Of a DNA stretch of 64,000 nt, positions 26,331 through 36,356 are shown piece by piece. The position numbers and the translations under genes are program-made. The stretch lies in the NCBI GenBank assembly GCA_036898135.1, contig CM072512.1, positions 23,713,424 through 23,777,423 of the forward strand, read 5' to 3'. Below the pieces are notes generated by a model. The model saw only the letters and a program-made list of their open reading frames with translations, was not told the origin of the DNA and ran no database searches. Each line of letters begins with the position of its first letter. The first letter of the stretch is position 1. The DNA comes from Oncomelania hupensis. Lineage: Eukaryota; Mollusca; Gastropoda; Littorinimorpha; Pomatiopsidae.

Positions 26331-27844
26331 TGTCACAAGAGGCTAGTTTGGACACTGCAGTAAGGCCTCAAGCCTCTTAAAGTTAATTCTTCTTTGGACT
26401 TTGTAACTTAAATTCGATGCCTAGCAGACGACAATTAGATTAGTTCTAAGCATGTGTAGGGAAAATTTTCGCTAGATATGCCGTGACATAATCCAGCTGA
26501 CCTATATCCGTCAGCCCACGCGAGGGCGCTAAGGGTTATGGGATATAGCGGGCTTTAGCTTGCCACACCATTAGGTATATCATTCTTTGTTTAAACCTTA
26601 CTGCACCCGAGAGGGACGGAAGCGCTGAAAGGTCTCTCTCAGAAGACTACGCAGGTGACGGGTGAAATCCATTCATCCCAGTATAGCCACAGCCTGACAT
26701 TGTCAACAAGGTAAATGATCGATCTTTTGTTTCACCGCGATTTATTGATATTAGTATTGGATTATGCTTGTGAAGTCTTGCCATGTTTTATAATTGTGAA
26801 TGTTGGTAAAACTTTGCTTGACCACGTGGCTGACCCACCGTGCCCGGTTTTCAACACCGTGAGGTAGCCCCTACTGACCCGCTGTTGTTTCTCACATCGG
26901 TATTATTGCAGACCAGTGGCTGTACAAGAGATGGTGTATATTATTAGTTAATTCTCCTTGTGTTAATTTTAGCCATGATGTATATATAGATAGGAATTAT
27001 GCTTGAGATTCCAGTGGACCACGGACTTAAAAGATTGTTCGTCTCTTATCTGTATAAGTGGAGGCGATCTCGCTGAGGGCTGTTTCTGCCAACAGTGAGA
27101 CGCTCTGCACTCCCTGTATAAGCAAGGCGTTGCAGAAACTCATCTTATGTTTTGCAGACGAGCAGGCTTGGTCTGCGGCAGGAGATAGACCCCAATGAGA
27201 GTCAATCCGGACACGCGGCCTGCAACTAAGCATCGAGCACTGATCGCCGATAGCTCAGTAGTCAACAAACGAGACGAGGAGAAAAAAGCACTGCACCTCC
27301 ACGTTCCAGTTAAGTGCCATAGAATAAGTGCACGAACACTGATTTATAGGGATTTATAGTCCACTCTTCCGGAAAAAGAACATTAGGCCTAAAAGAACAA
27401 AAAGCCCAGGGATGACACAGTAGCAAGTATCGAGAACAGTAGCAGAATAGATCCATCAAAGATCTAACCATTCTCCGAACTACTCGAAGTGACTATTGGA
27501 CTGTTAAGGTAATCCTAGTTATATTACGTTTTGGACATTTAAGTTAATGTAGTGCTTAGATAATTGGGTATAGAGTAGAGGAAATAAATGTGTGATATTT
27601 GCTGTTAACAAATGGCTGGACTACCTGTGATTCATAGCCGTGCGAGTGCTAGTGTGTCAGTGAATCTTTTTACACATTTCTCCCTATCTCTGTAACCCCA
27701 TCCTCACACAGACCGGCCCCCAAAAAGACAAGTATTAAGATTAGTCATAGGGCGATCTAACTAGCCGATGCCCGCCGACGAACGACGAGTGGGTAATAGC
27801 ATTCCATTGTGCAGAGCCCAGCACCAATAGAACCCACCGTCACA
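26331..27844. mobile_element. Solo LTR, 1514 bases
   Basis: It begins TGTCACAAGAGG and ends CCGTCACA, so it has the TG...CA termini of LTRs. It is bounded by a perfect 5-base duplication, AATAC. AATAAA occurs at 27583-27588 on the plus strand, 260 bases from the right end, which suggests plus orientation. No coding frame is present. The sequence does not resemble the LTRs of the neighbouring Gmr1-like element. The lack of an internal region is what recombination between two LTRs leaves behind. A second LTR of this family was not seen in the window, so this rests on termini, duplication and length. Confidence 0.6.
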
Positions 27845-27849
27845 AATAC
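27845..27849. repeat. Target duplication AATAC, right
   Basis: Right-hand copy of 26326-26330. Confidence 0.65.
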
Positions 27850-27942
27850 AACTAGCTTAAAAGACATGCACATCTAAAAATGTTTATCCGCGGATGTTGA
27901 CTACAGCGTGCGCTACAACTGGCTTTCCGTGTGAGAATGATG

Positions 27943-27947
27943 TCCCT
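27943..27947. repeat. Target duplication TCCCT, left
   Basis: It equals 35987-35991 and directly abuts the left LTR. Five bases is usual for Ty3/gypsy integrases. Confidence 0.95.
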
Positions 27948-29507
27948 TGTGATGATATTCTGGGGAAGATACGTTTATCTTACTAGGGGGTAAGACTTAT
28001 TGATAGATGGGCGATGCGCTACCACTATCGATCGTTCTTTTACCAGAAGTCCTAAAGTGGTGTGAGAGACAGATCACGGTACTTTGGTCACATAAAATTT
28101 ATATTTGTTCTCGGGAATTTTAGTATCATTTGGCTCAACTTGAGAACCGGTGATGACTAATCAAAAGACTAGATTATTATGTCTCAAGAGAAGAAAACTA
28201 ATAACTACACAACAATACAAATAGAATGACACCAGTCGTATGTATGTAATTTCACTTTTTATATATTCGACACAAACATTAACATTTCTGCATTGATCGG
28301 TAAATTAATAAGTAATATAGTTCCAAGTGCTGGGAAAATGTTTTAACAGGTTTCTTTCGTCATGTGCTACCTGCGGTTACGATTTTCACTCTTCGTGAGT
28401 TTCAAAGGTTCTAGTTTCTCGAGGGTATGACTCAGTTCTTGGGGGGGACTTAGCTAAGGTAAGTCGGGTCGCCCTTGTAGCTGTGGGGTTTGGACGTGGT
28501 CAGGTAGAATCGTGGTAGTTCTCCTTGGTTCCACGGGAGCGACGGTCAGGCGTTCGTCTCCACAAACGTGATCCCAGGTCCGACCTGGAAAAGTCGGAGC
28601 TCTGGCTACAGTATTCTCGTTAGCTATAAGTGTGCGGTCCCCTCTGCAAAGTGTCTATAGCATCAGACACCTGCAGGGTTCCCATATGCACAATTCAATT
28701 CGAATCTTAAGGCTAAGGTACATCAAACCACATGCATACTGTCTCAGAAACAATAATCTGTTACTGTAACTATATATATCAAGAACATATTATTTATACA
28801 TGGCAATCAATATACAATAAACATACACATATCAAAACTATTAGTGTTATCTTACTTGTAGACTCTGGGACTCGTGAAATCGTCTTTTACGTCTCTAGCA
28901 CCCTCTTGATGAGATGGAGATAGACGAACACTGCAGTTTGTTCCCTTGGTCGACCCTCACAGCTTAACAGTTCTTTTGCGACTGACTAGCTGATTTTTGG
29001 TCCCCAAGGGTATGCAAACGTCCCTAGGAGTCTTCTGACCAATCGTTTTATTTCTCGTTTTCGTTAATCTCGCCTCTACAGAATAATGGTTCTAATTTGA
29101 ATAGTTCCTCCCCTTCTCTCTCGTCACTGGACACGCATAATCACTTTTCAAGTGGAGTATCAGGGATAGAGTGAAGAACAGATGCCATAACGATAAGCGG
29201 TGCCTGCCCAATACGGGTGACATCATCTTGGTAACTTTTGGCTGGAGTGAGCTACTTAGTGTCTCATGGCGAAGACAACGCTATGGTTAGTTTTTGACTA
29301 AAGTATGCTATTTAGAATTCTTGGTCGCCAAGCCTGTTGATGGTATCGGTAGCTATTGGCGGTGTGACTGTTTCAAGGAAGTTAATTTGCCATGTGTGGG
29401 CTGCTTGTTGGCTAACTATTGTATTAACGTCCAGTTTCGTTCGATGGTATCTCTGTTTCGCTAAGCTAATTTCCTTCATGTTTGTCGTCAATATTTCTGC
29501 CGTTACA
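27948..29507 (-). repeat. 3' LTR of the Gmr1-like element
   Basis: 1560 bases. On the minus strand it begins TGTAACGGCAG and ends ATATCATCACA. A TATA-like TATATAAAAAG lies at about 28266-28256 (minus), roughly 310 bases before the LTR end, and is a plausible U3/R promoter. A clear AATAAA after it was not found. The 63-codon frame that occurs once in each LTR is not thought to be a gene. Confidence 0.97.
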
Positions 29508-29510
29508 TAG

Positions 29511-29523
29511 GCCCCCCAAAAAA
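29511..29523 (-). other. Polypurine-tract-like primer site
   Basis: Just upstream of the 3' LTR on the minus strand, T6 is followed by G6 and then CCTA before the LTR start. A U-rich box followed by a G run is the usual form of a plus-strand primer. The run is short and ends 3 bases from the LTR. Confidence 0.6.
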
Positions 29524-29610
29524 CTATTCTTACCCGTAGGTAAGAATTGGTACTGAAATGGTGGCGCAAATATGTACATGCATTATTTACATAGAGTACT
29601 GGGGAAGAGG

Positions 29611-32600
29611 TCACTGGGGTACAAAGCTGGGTGCATCCACCCGCAACTGTGAGGGGTTGGAAGCAAGGTTAGGTTTGTCTACAGTGGGCACGGGGTATCT
29701 GCTGAGGTAGTCAGCTCCATGGTTACTCTTCCCGGGTATGTATTCTACATGAAATGAGTAGGGCTGTAGCAAGAGTGACCAACGCATGAGTCTGGCGTTG
29801 AGTTTCTGCGATGACGCAAGGAAGGTTAAGGGTTGGTGGTCGCACTGCACCTTGAAATGAGCGCCATACAAATACATCTGGAATTTCTGGATGGCCCAGA
29901 CCAATGCCAAACATTCTTTTTCTACTGTTGCGTAATTGTGTTCAGCTTTGTTTAATTTCCGGCTGGCATACGCGACTGGCAGGAGAAGTGTGGGGTCATT
30001 GGGGTCAGATTGTAGTAGGGTTGCTCCTAAACCTTGATTGCTCGCATCTGTGCGTAGCACGAATGGTTGGGTTGCATCGGGCAACTTCAGGATGGGTTGT
30101 GAGGTGAGTCTAGCTTTCAGGGTTTGGAACGCATCTTCGCACTCGGCATTCCATTCAACTTTCTCGGGCGCTTTCTTCTTGGTTAGATCAGACAATGGCG
30201 CGGCGATGGAATTGAAGTTGGCAACGAATTTCTGGTAGTAGCCACATAGGCCTAGAAACGATTGCACATCCTTCTTGTTTATCGGGCGCGGTGCCTTGTT
30301 CATTTTCGCGATGTTCTTGTCTTCCGGAAGAAGACTGCCGTGTCTGAGTGTGTGACCGAGAAATTCTATCTCTTCGTATCCTAGCAGGCACTTTGTCGGT
30401 CGGGCTGTTAGTCCGGTTTCCCTAAGTCGCTGAAGAACGGTAGAGAAAAGTCTTAAGTGGTCATCCCAGGTGTGGGTCGCGATTAAGATATCATCCATAA
30501 AGTGATGGAGTTCTTCTTCTTGAATGGGCGCGAGAAGTTGTTTCATCATGCGTGAGAAAATGCTTGGTGCGTTGTTCAGTCCAAACGGTAAGACATTGAA
30601 CTCATAGTGGCCATCAGCTGTACTGAAGGCTAGATACGGTCTTAGGTGCTCTGGCACCGGTATCTGATAGTACCCTTTGCTTAGGTCTATTCGCGAGAAG
30701 TATTTTGCGTTATGCAATTTCGCGAACAGTTGTGCTGTGTCTGGTAGCGGTTCAGCTTGGAATTCCGTCACGGCATTTAATCTGCGGTAGTCTATGCATA
30801 AGCGATGTTCTCCGCTTGGCTTGCGTAATAGGACTATTCCAGCGCTGTATGGGGAGGTTGAGGGGGAAATTATTCCAGCCTCTAATAGGGTGGCTATCTC
30901 CTGCTTGACAGCGGTTTGTTTGGCAAGAGGGATAGGGTACGGTTTTACTCGGACAGGGGTGGTGTCAGTCAAGGTCATTGTCACTTCAACTAACGGTGTC
31001 TGTCCAGGTATGTCCGTCAACACTGCTTGGTGTTGTGCAACTATCTCCATTATTTGTCTTTGTCTGTCTGTCGATAGTTTTGGGTTGATAGCTACGTCTC
31101 TGTACGTCTCGCTACTTTTCAGCGGATACTCGATAGCTAAATCCTCTGTTGCTTCGACTTCTTCGGCTATTGACAAAGCCATTAAATGATCTGTGGATGT
31201 TGCGTCATCGCGGTCTAGGTACCGTTTGAGCAAGTTGATGTGGTACATTCTCTCTTTTCCCTTTACCTTGATCCGGTAGTTTGTTCGCGACACTTTTTGC
31301 GTGACTACGTACGGGCCTTGCCATGCAATTTCTAGTTTGTTGGACCCGCTGGGGAGTAGGAGTAGGACTTTGTCTCCTTCAGCTAATTCTCGCTCTTTGG
31401 TGTTTTTGTTGTAGTGCCGAGCCTGTCGCGCGCGAGCTTGTTTGATGGCAGACGTTGCGAGTTGCCAGGTAGAGTGTAGGCGGCTACGTAATTCCGTTAC
31501 GTATTGGGTAGCCGTCTTAACCTCTTCGTCTACCTGAGAATCTGTCCATCCTCGCTTCAGTGCTTCCAGTGGACCGGCTATCGGACGACCAAATAACAAG
31601 GTTGCCGGGGGAAATCCCGTAGACGCGTGTGGAACCTCACGATACGCGAACAGTGCGGCTGCTACGTAGGTATCCCAAGTCTCTGGCTTTTCGTTTACGA
31701 GTTTGCGCAGGATGGAAATTAGCGTACCGTTAAACCGTTCGACTTGACCGTTACTCTGAGGGTGGTAGGGGGATGAACGAACGTGTTTCGTCTGAATGAG
31801 AGAGAATACTTCTTGCATCATCTTTCCCGTAAACTGCGATCCGTTATCTGTTAGGATTTGGTCGGGAAATCCAACTCTTGTGAACATAGTGACCAGCGCT
31901 TCTGCTACTCGTTTGGTATCGATAGTAGGAAGGGGTGTTGCTTCACACCACATGGTGCAAGTATCCACTAAGGTTAGGATGTACCGATTGCGCTTTTTTG
32001 TGAGTGGCAGTGGGCCTACGATGTCTACTGCTACTCTGTGGAATGGGGTACCGGTGACGGGCATTTCGCCTAGCGTTACTGGGACTGTCCATCTCTTTGA
32101 TGCTACCTTCTGGCACTGGGGACAGGAGCGGACAAAGCGCGTAATGTCTCCTGTTATTCCCGGCCAATGATAGTGAGCGGTAATCCTCTGAATTGTTGCA
32201 CTCACGCCCATGTGCCCGCTAAATGCAATGGCGTGTCCTACCTCTAGTACCTGTGGTCTATGTTTGGCAGGGACAACTAATTGAGAGTGGTCGTGGTCTG
32301 TCTGTCTGTACAGTAGTCCGTTTTTCTCCAAGAACTCTCCTTTCTTAGGTGGGTTATGCGCCTGAGGGAGTTTTTTGAAGCATTTAGCTAGTGTGGGGTC
32401 AGCTAGTTGATCTGCCCTCATCTCGGCTGGTGCCGGATTAGCAGGGAGATTATCTGCAGCGTCCTGTCTTATCTGTGCTCTAGTTTGGACTGATGCAACC
32501 GATGCCGGCGCAATTGGCGTCCCTAAATACACATATTTGCACCCTAGTATGATGTCATACAAAGGTGCATCCATTACTGCCGCTTTTACTTTTCCTGACA

Positions 32601-34056
32601 CATATCGGGAGTCTACATGGACTATCGCGATTGGTAAGGTGGAGGCGGGTATGGATCGATCAGGGCCTTGCAAAGTGACGGTCTCGTCGGTGATGTCATC
32701 AGCCGCTACAAGAGTTCGACTGACGATTGCATCGTACGATAATCCGGTGTCGTATAGACATGACGCGGTTTTCCCGTTCACTACAACTTTTTCACTGACT
32801 GGGGGTCGGGACTTATCTGAAGTCTCCAGTTCAACGGTACTAGTTTGACTTACAGCCACTGTGTGCGTTTGAGTCGCTGTTCTACGGCAATCAACGGTGT
32901 TATGGTTAGTTCTTTTGCAGTTAGAACAATATTTCCGGGGGTTTTGACCTTGACCGGGCGGTTTCCCCGAGTTTTGGGTTTTCTTGTTATCCGAATTCTG
33001 CTGATTCTGATTAGACTGCTGTGTTTGTTGTGGGTGGAGTTTCTGGTTGTTTCCATCTCTGCTGGGTTTATCTGTTACCTTGCGTTTAGCTTCGTTTTCA
33101 TGCGCGGTGGTGTAACGGTCCGCTAGTTTGATTAGATCAGCTAAGTTCTCGGCACCTTGTTCCGCGGTGAACATCCTAGTTTCTGGCGTCATTGCATCGC
33201 GTAACTGTTCGCTAAGGATTAGTTCAGCAAGATCTGCGAATGATTCTTCTAGGTTGGATAAGGCTAACCATTTACGCAAGTAGGTTTCCAATCTGTCTAC
33301 AAACTGACTGTGGCTTTCACCTTTCTCTTTCCGCGAGTTGCGCAATTTCTTACGGTAGGTTTCGGCGGTCAACTCGAACCAAATCAAGAGTGCTTTCTTG
33401 AGAGCTGCGTAATCGTTACTTTGTCCTGTGGGCAATTTCGCATACACGTCATAGGCTGTACCTCTCAATCCTTGAGCTAATTTTATGTTCCATTTGTTAT
33501 AGTCAAGTTCGAATTCCTGTGCTAAGCGCTCAAACCGATCAAGATATGCATCTATCCTATCAACTTTCTCGTCAAATGGACTTAGAAAAAAATTCATGCC
33601 TGGAGTGATGGACGGAGGTTGGGGAGGGTTGTCAGATGAGTTTGACAGTAGGCTAATATTCGGGTCAGTTGCCCGAGCTGCTATCAACTGGTCCCTTTCT
33701 TTTTCCCTGGCTTCAATGTCCATCTTTTTTAGACGTTCTGCCATCTCTAATTCCATGTTTTTTAACTTTTCTGCATGGTCTCTTTCCTCAGCACGGGCTT
33801 TTTCTGCCGCCTTCTCGGCACAGATTCTTTCTTCAGCTCTAGCTTTTTCAGCACAGATTCGTTCTTCAGCTCTAGCTTTTTCTGCACAGATTCGTTCTTC
33901 AGCTCTAGCTTTTTCGGCATGGATTCGTTCTTCTGTTCTGGATTTTTCCAATTTATCCCATTCTGAGGTTACATACGTGATTAAATCTTGCCCTGCTAGA
34001 CCTAGTGCTATCCCCTCTTCTCTCAATTCTCGGCGTACTTTGATGAAATCGGCCAT
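29611..34056 (-). CDS. gag-pol: Gag-Pol polyprotein, integrase before reverse transcriptase
   Basis: One 1481-residue frame, ATG in good context (A at -3, G at +4). Residues 35-122 form a charged coiled coil with 11-residue repeats (AEKARAEERIC). Residues 155-315 are a capsid domain whose C-terminal half resembles SCAN (F-DRLETYLRKWL...LAELILSEQL). A CCHC knuckle spans C377-C390. Protease: DTG at 436-438, ILG at 503-505. Integrase: H608, H615, C645, C648, then D678, D737 and E773 (D-x35-E), and a GPY module at 914. Reverse transcriptase: first Asp D1124 and FMDD at 1186-1189. RNase H: D1337, E1379, D1406. Gag and Pol share one frame, so no frameshift or readthrough is needed, and how Gag excess is achieved is unknown. 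No stop or missing catalytic residue was seen. Domain order is as in Ty1/copia, sequence as in Ty3/gypsy. The protein makes and integrates the cDNA of this element. Confidence 0.97.
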   Translation of the reverse strand: MADFIKVRRELREEGIALGLAGQDLITYVTSEWDKLEKSRTEERIHAEKARAEERICAEKARAEERICAEKARAEERICAEKAAEKARAEERDHAEKLKNMELEMAERLKKMDIEAREKERDQLIAARATDPNISLLSNSSDNPPQPPSITPGMNFFLSPFDEKVDRIDAYLDRFERLAQEFELDYNKWNIKLAQGLRGTAYDVYAKLPTGQSNDYAALKKALLIWFELTAETYRKKLRNSRKEKGESHSQFVDRLETYLRKWLALSNLEESFADLAELILSEQLRDAMTPETRMFTAEQGAENLADLIKLADRYTTAHENEAKRKVTDKPSRDGNNQKLHPQQTQQSNQNQQNSDNKKTQNSGKPPGQGQNPRKYCSNCKRTNHNTVDCRRTATQTHTVAVSQTSTVELETSDKSRPPVSEKVVVNGKTASCLYDTGLSYDAIVSRTLVAADDITDETVTLQGPDRSIPASTLPIAIVHVDSRYVSGKVKAAVMDAPLYDIILGCKYVYLGTPIAPASVASVQTRAQIRQDAADNLPANPAPAEMRADQLADPTLAKCFKKLPQAHNPPKKGEFLEKNGLLYRQTDHDHSQLVVPAKHRPQVLEVGHAIAFSGHMGVSATIQRITAHYHWPGITGDITRFVRSCPQCQKVASKRWTVPVTLGEMPVTGTPFHRVAVDIVGPLPLTKKRNRYILTLVDTCTMWCEATPLPTIDTKRVAEALVTMFTRVGFPDQILTDNGSQFTGKMMQEVFSLIQTKHVRSSPYHPQSNGQVERFNGTLISILRKLVNEKPETWDTYVAAALFAYREVPHASTGFPPATLLFGRPIAGPLEALKRGWTDSQVDEEVKTATQYVTELRSRLHSTWQLATSAIKQARARQARHYNKNTKERELAEGDKVLLLLPSGSNKLEIAWQGPYVVTQKVSRTNYRIKVKGKERMYHINLLKRYLDRDDATSTDHLMALSIAEEVEATEDLAIEYPLKSSETYRDVAINPKLSTDRQRQIMEIVAQHQAVLTDIPGQTPLVEVTMTLTDTTPVRVKPYPIPLAKQTAVKQEIATLLEAGIISPSTSPYSAGIVLLRKPSGEHRLCIDYRRLNAVTEFQAEPLPDTAQLFAKLHNAKYFSRIDLSKGYYQIPVPEHLRPYLAFSTADGHYEFNVLPFGLNNAPSIFSRMMKQLLAPIQEEELHHFMDDILIATHTWDDHLRLFSTVLQRLRETGLTARPTKCLLGYEEIEFLGHTLRHGSLLPEDKNIAKMNKAPRPINKKDVQSFLGLCGYYQKFVANFNSIAAPLSDLTKKKAPEKVEWNAECEDAFQTLKARLTSQPILKLPDATQPFVLRTDASNQGLGATLLQSDPNDPTLLLPVAYASRKLNKAEHNYATVEKECLALVWAIQKFQMYLYGAHFKVQCDHQPLTFLASSQKLNARLMRWSLLLQPYSFHVEYIPGKSNHGADYLSRYPVPTVDKPNLASNPSQLRVDAPSFVPQ
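33780..33925 (-). repeat. 33-base tandem repeat in 5' gag
   Basis: Three to four copies of a 33-base unit encode AEKARAEERIC repeats (about residues 47-91). The last copy is interrupted by an extra AEKA. Eleven-residue periodicity suits an extended coiled coil, so unit number could change by slippage without breaking the frame. Confidence 0.85.
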
Positions 34057-34406
34057 GATAGATTTCTAGATTTCCAGAGTCCAAAAGCAAGATAACCTAA
34101 ATACTCCTAGTCAATCTAGATTAACACAAGTACAATCAATATCCCTATGTGAGATGTTACCAGCAATCCACAACAATTTTCAATCAATGCATAAGACACA
34201 ATTATCTTACATCAATCAATACATACATGTGCATACAACAATCAATACAATCATGCAATTCAAAAATCAAGAAAAAAGTTTTTCCCAATGTAACTGAGTC
34301 AACTCTCGGATTTTGTACTAGACCACTATTACGAATCCTAAGTGAGATAATGTTTACTATTCGATATTATCTTTAGTTACTCAAGATATAGATACTAAAA
34401 TTTATT
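34057..34406 (-). promoter_or_regulatory. Untranslated leader of the Gmr1-like element
   Basis: 350 bases between the primer-binding site and the gag start on the minus strand, where a packaging signal would be expected. AT-rich, with no frame of note. Confidence 0.5.
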
Positions 34407-34424
34407 ATCCCGGACGAGCCCCCA
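34407..34424 (-). other. Primer-binding site for tRNA-Pro
   Basis: The minus strand reads TGGGGGCTCGTCCGGGAT two bases inside the 5' LTR. This is the complement of the 3' end of tRNA-Pro including CCA, and is the same 18-mer known as the tRNA-Pro primer site of murine leukaemia virus. All 18 positions agree with what I know of that site. Confidence 0.93.
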
Positions 34425-34426
34425 TA

Positions 34427-35986
34427 TGTGATGATATTCTGGGGAAGATACGTTTATCTTACTAGGGGGTAAGACTTATTGATAGATGGGCGATGCGCTA
34501 CCACTATCGATCGTTCTTTTACCAGAAGTCCTAAAGTGGTGTGAGAGACAGATCACGGTACTTTGGTCACATAAAATTTATATTTGTTCTCGGGAATTTT
34601 AGTATCATTTGGCTCAACTTGAGAACCGGTGATGACTAATCAAAAGACTAGATTATTATGTCTCAAGAGAAGAAAACTAATAACTACACAACAATACAAA
34701 TAGAATGACACCAGTCGTATGTATGTAATTTCACTTTTTATATATTCGACACAAACATTAACATTTCTGCATTGATCGGTAAATTAATAAGTAATATAGT
34801 TCCAAGTGCTGGGAAAATGTTTTAACAGGTTTCTTTCGTCATGTGCTACCTGCGGTTACGATTTTCACTCTTCGTGAGTTTCAAAGGTTCTAGTTTCTCG
34901 AGGGTATGACTCAGTTCTTGGGGGGGACTTAGCTAAGGTAAGTCGGGTCGCCCTTGTAGCTGTGGGGTTTGGACGTGGTCAGGTAGAATCGTGGTAGTTC
35001 TCCTTGGTTCCACGGGAGCGACGGTCAGGCGTTCGTCTCCACAAACGTGATCCCAGGTCCGACCTGGAAAAGTCGGAGCTCTGGCTACAGTATTCTCGTT
35101 AGCTATAAGTGTGCGGTCCCCTCTGCAAAGTGTCTATAGCATCAGACACCTGCAGGGTTCCCATATGCACAATTCAATTCGAATCTTAAGGCTAAGGTAC
35201 ATCAAACCACATGCATACTGTCTCAGAAACAATAATCTGTTACTGTAACTATATATATCAAGAACATATTATTTATACATGGCAATCAATATACAATAAA
35301 CATACACATATCAAAACTATTAGTGTTATCTTACTTGTAGACTCTGGGACTCGTGAAATCGTCTTTTACGTCTCTAGCACCCTCTTGATGAGATGGAGAT
35401 AGACGAACACTGCAGTTTGTTCCCTTGGTCGACCCTCACAGCTTAACAGTTCTTTTGCGACTGACTAGCTGATTTTTGGTCCCCAAGGGTATGCAAACGT
35501 CCCTAGGAGTCTTCTGACCAATCGTTTTATTTCTCGTTTTCGTTAATCTCGCCTCTACAGAATAATGGTTCTAATTTGAATAGTTCCTCCCCTTCTCTCT
35601 CGTCACTGGACACGCATAATCACTTTTCAAGTGGAGTATCAGGGATAGAGTGAAGAACAGATGCCATAACGATAAGCGGTGCCTGCCCAATACGGGTGAC
35701 ATCATCTTGGTAACTTTTGGCTGGAGTGAGCTACTTAGTGTCTCATGGCGAAGACAACGCTATGGTTAGTTTTTGACTAAAGTATGCTATTTAGAATTCT
35801 TGGTCGCCAAGCCTGTTGATGGTATCGGTAGCTATTGGCGGTGTGACTGTTTCAAGGAAGTTAATTTGCCATGTGTGGGCTGCTTGTTGGCTAACTATTG
35901 TATTAACGTCCAGTTTCGTTCGATGGTATCTCTGTTTCGCTAAGCTAATTTCCTTCATGTTTGTCGTCAATATTTCTGCCGTTACA
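34427..35986 (-). repeat. 5' LTR of the Gmr1-like element
   Basis: 1560 bases, TG...CA termini. Compared line by line with 27948-29507 at a constant offset of 6479, without a mismatch. Confidence 0.97.
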
Positions 35987-35991
35987 TCCCT
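35987..35991. repeat. Target duplication TCCCT, right
   Basis: Right-hand copy of 27943-27947. Confidence 0.95.
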
Positions 35992-36356
35992 GCGTTTAGG
36001 CTGCGTGTCCTATGTCAGGTGCATTTATTCATTAGCACAGCTCTCTTATTGCAACACTAGTTCAAACACTGCTGCGAGCTAACCAGGCTTTGAATTTAAA
36101 AAAAAAAAGCGCCAGCGAATACTCAATAGAGATTTAAAGCACACATATAACTGTTGGTTGATGAGAAGTTATATTTAATTAAGAATGACTTTTATTTTAT
36201 TTTAATTTCTATGACATTCAAATAACGATTAGCCTTGAGTTTATATTCCCATAAAGCGATATTTACTTACAAAATAGTTTTTGCGACTAATATTAATCAA
36301 AACAATACATCACAAGATTTTTAAAAAATTTTCTTTATTTATTTTTAATTTTTTGG
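35992..36356. other. Non-genic stretch
   Basis: AT-rich unique sequence with no recognisable feature. Confidence 0.35.

Larger units (their letters stand above)
27948..35986 (-). mobile_element. Complete Gmr1-like Ty3/gypsy LTR retrotransposon
   Basis: An 8039-base element on the minus strand. The order on that strand is 5' LTR (34427-35986), primer-binding site (34407-34424), 346-base leader, one gag-pol frame (34056-29611), polypurine-like tract and 3' LTR (29507-27948). The LTRs are the same length and I found no differing base in line-by-line comparison. A perfect TCCCT duplication flanks it. The integrase-before-reverse-transcriptase order and SCAN-like Gag assign it to the Gmr1 group. 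All catalytic residues I looked for are present. The copy therefore looks recently inserted and structurally competent. No chromodomain and no env-like frame are visible. Confidence 0.95.

Noticed and set aside
28732..28923. 63-codon frame, repeated at 35211-35402
   Set aside because: It occurs twice only because it lies in both LTRs. No motif.
29312..29614. 100-codon frame overlapping the pol stop, possible accessory or env gene
   Set aside because: It starts at GTG, runs mostly through the 3' LTR, and has no signal peptide or membrane segment.
33596..34069. 157-codon plus-strand frame
   Set aside because: Shadow of the gag coding repeat on the opposite strand.
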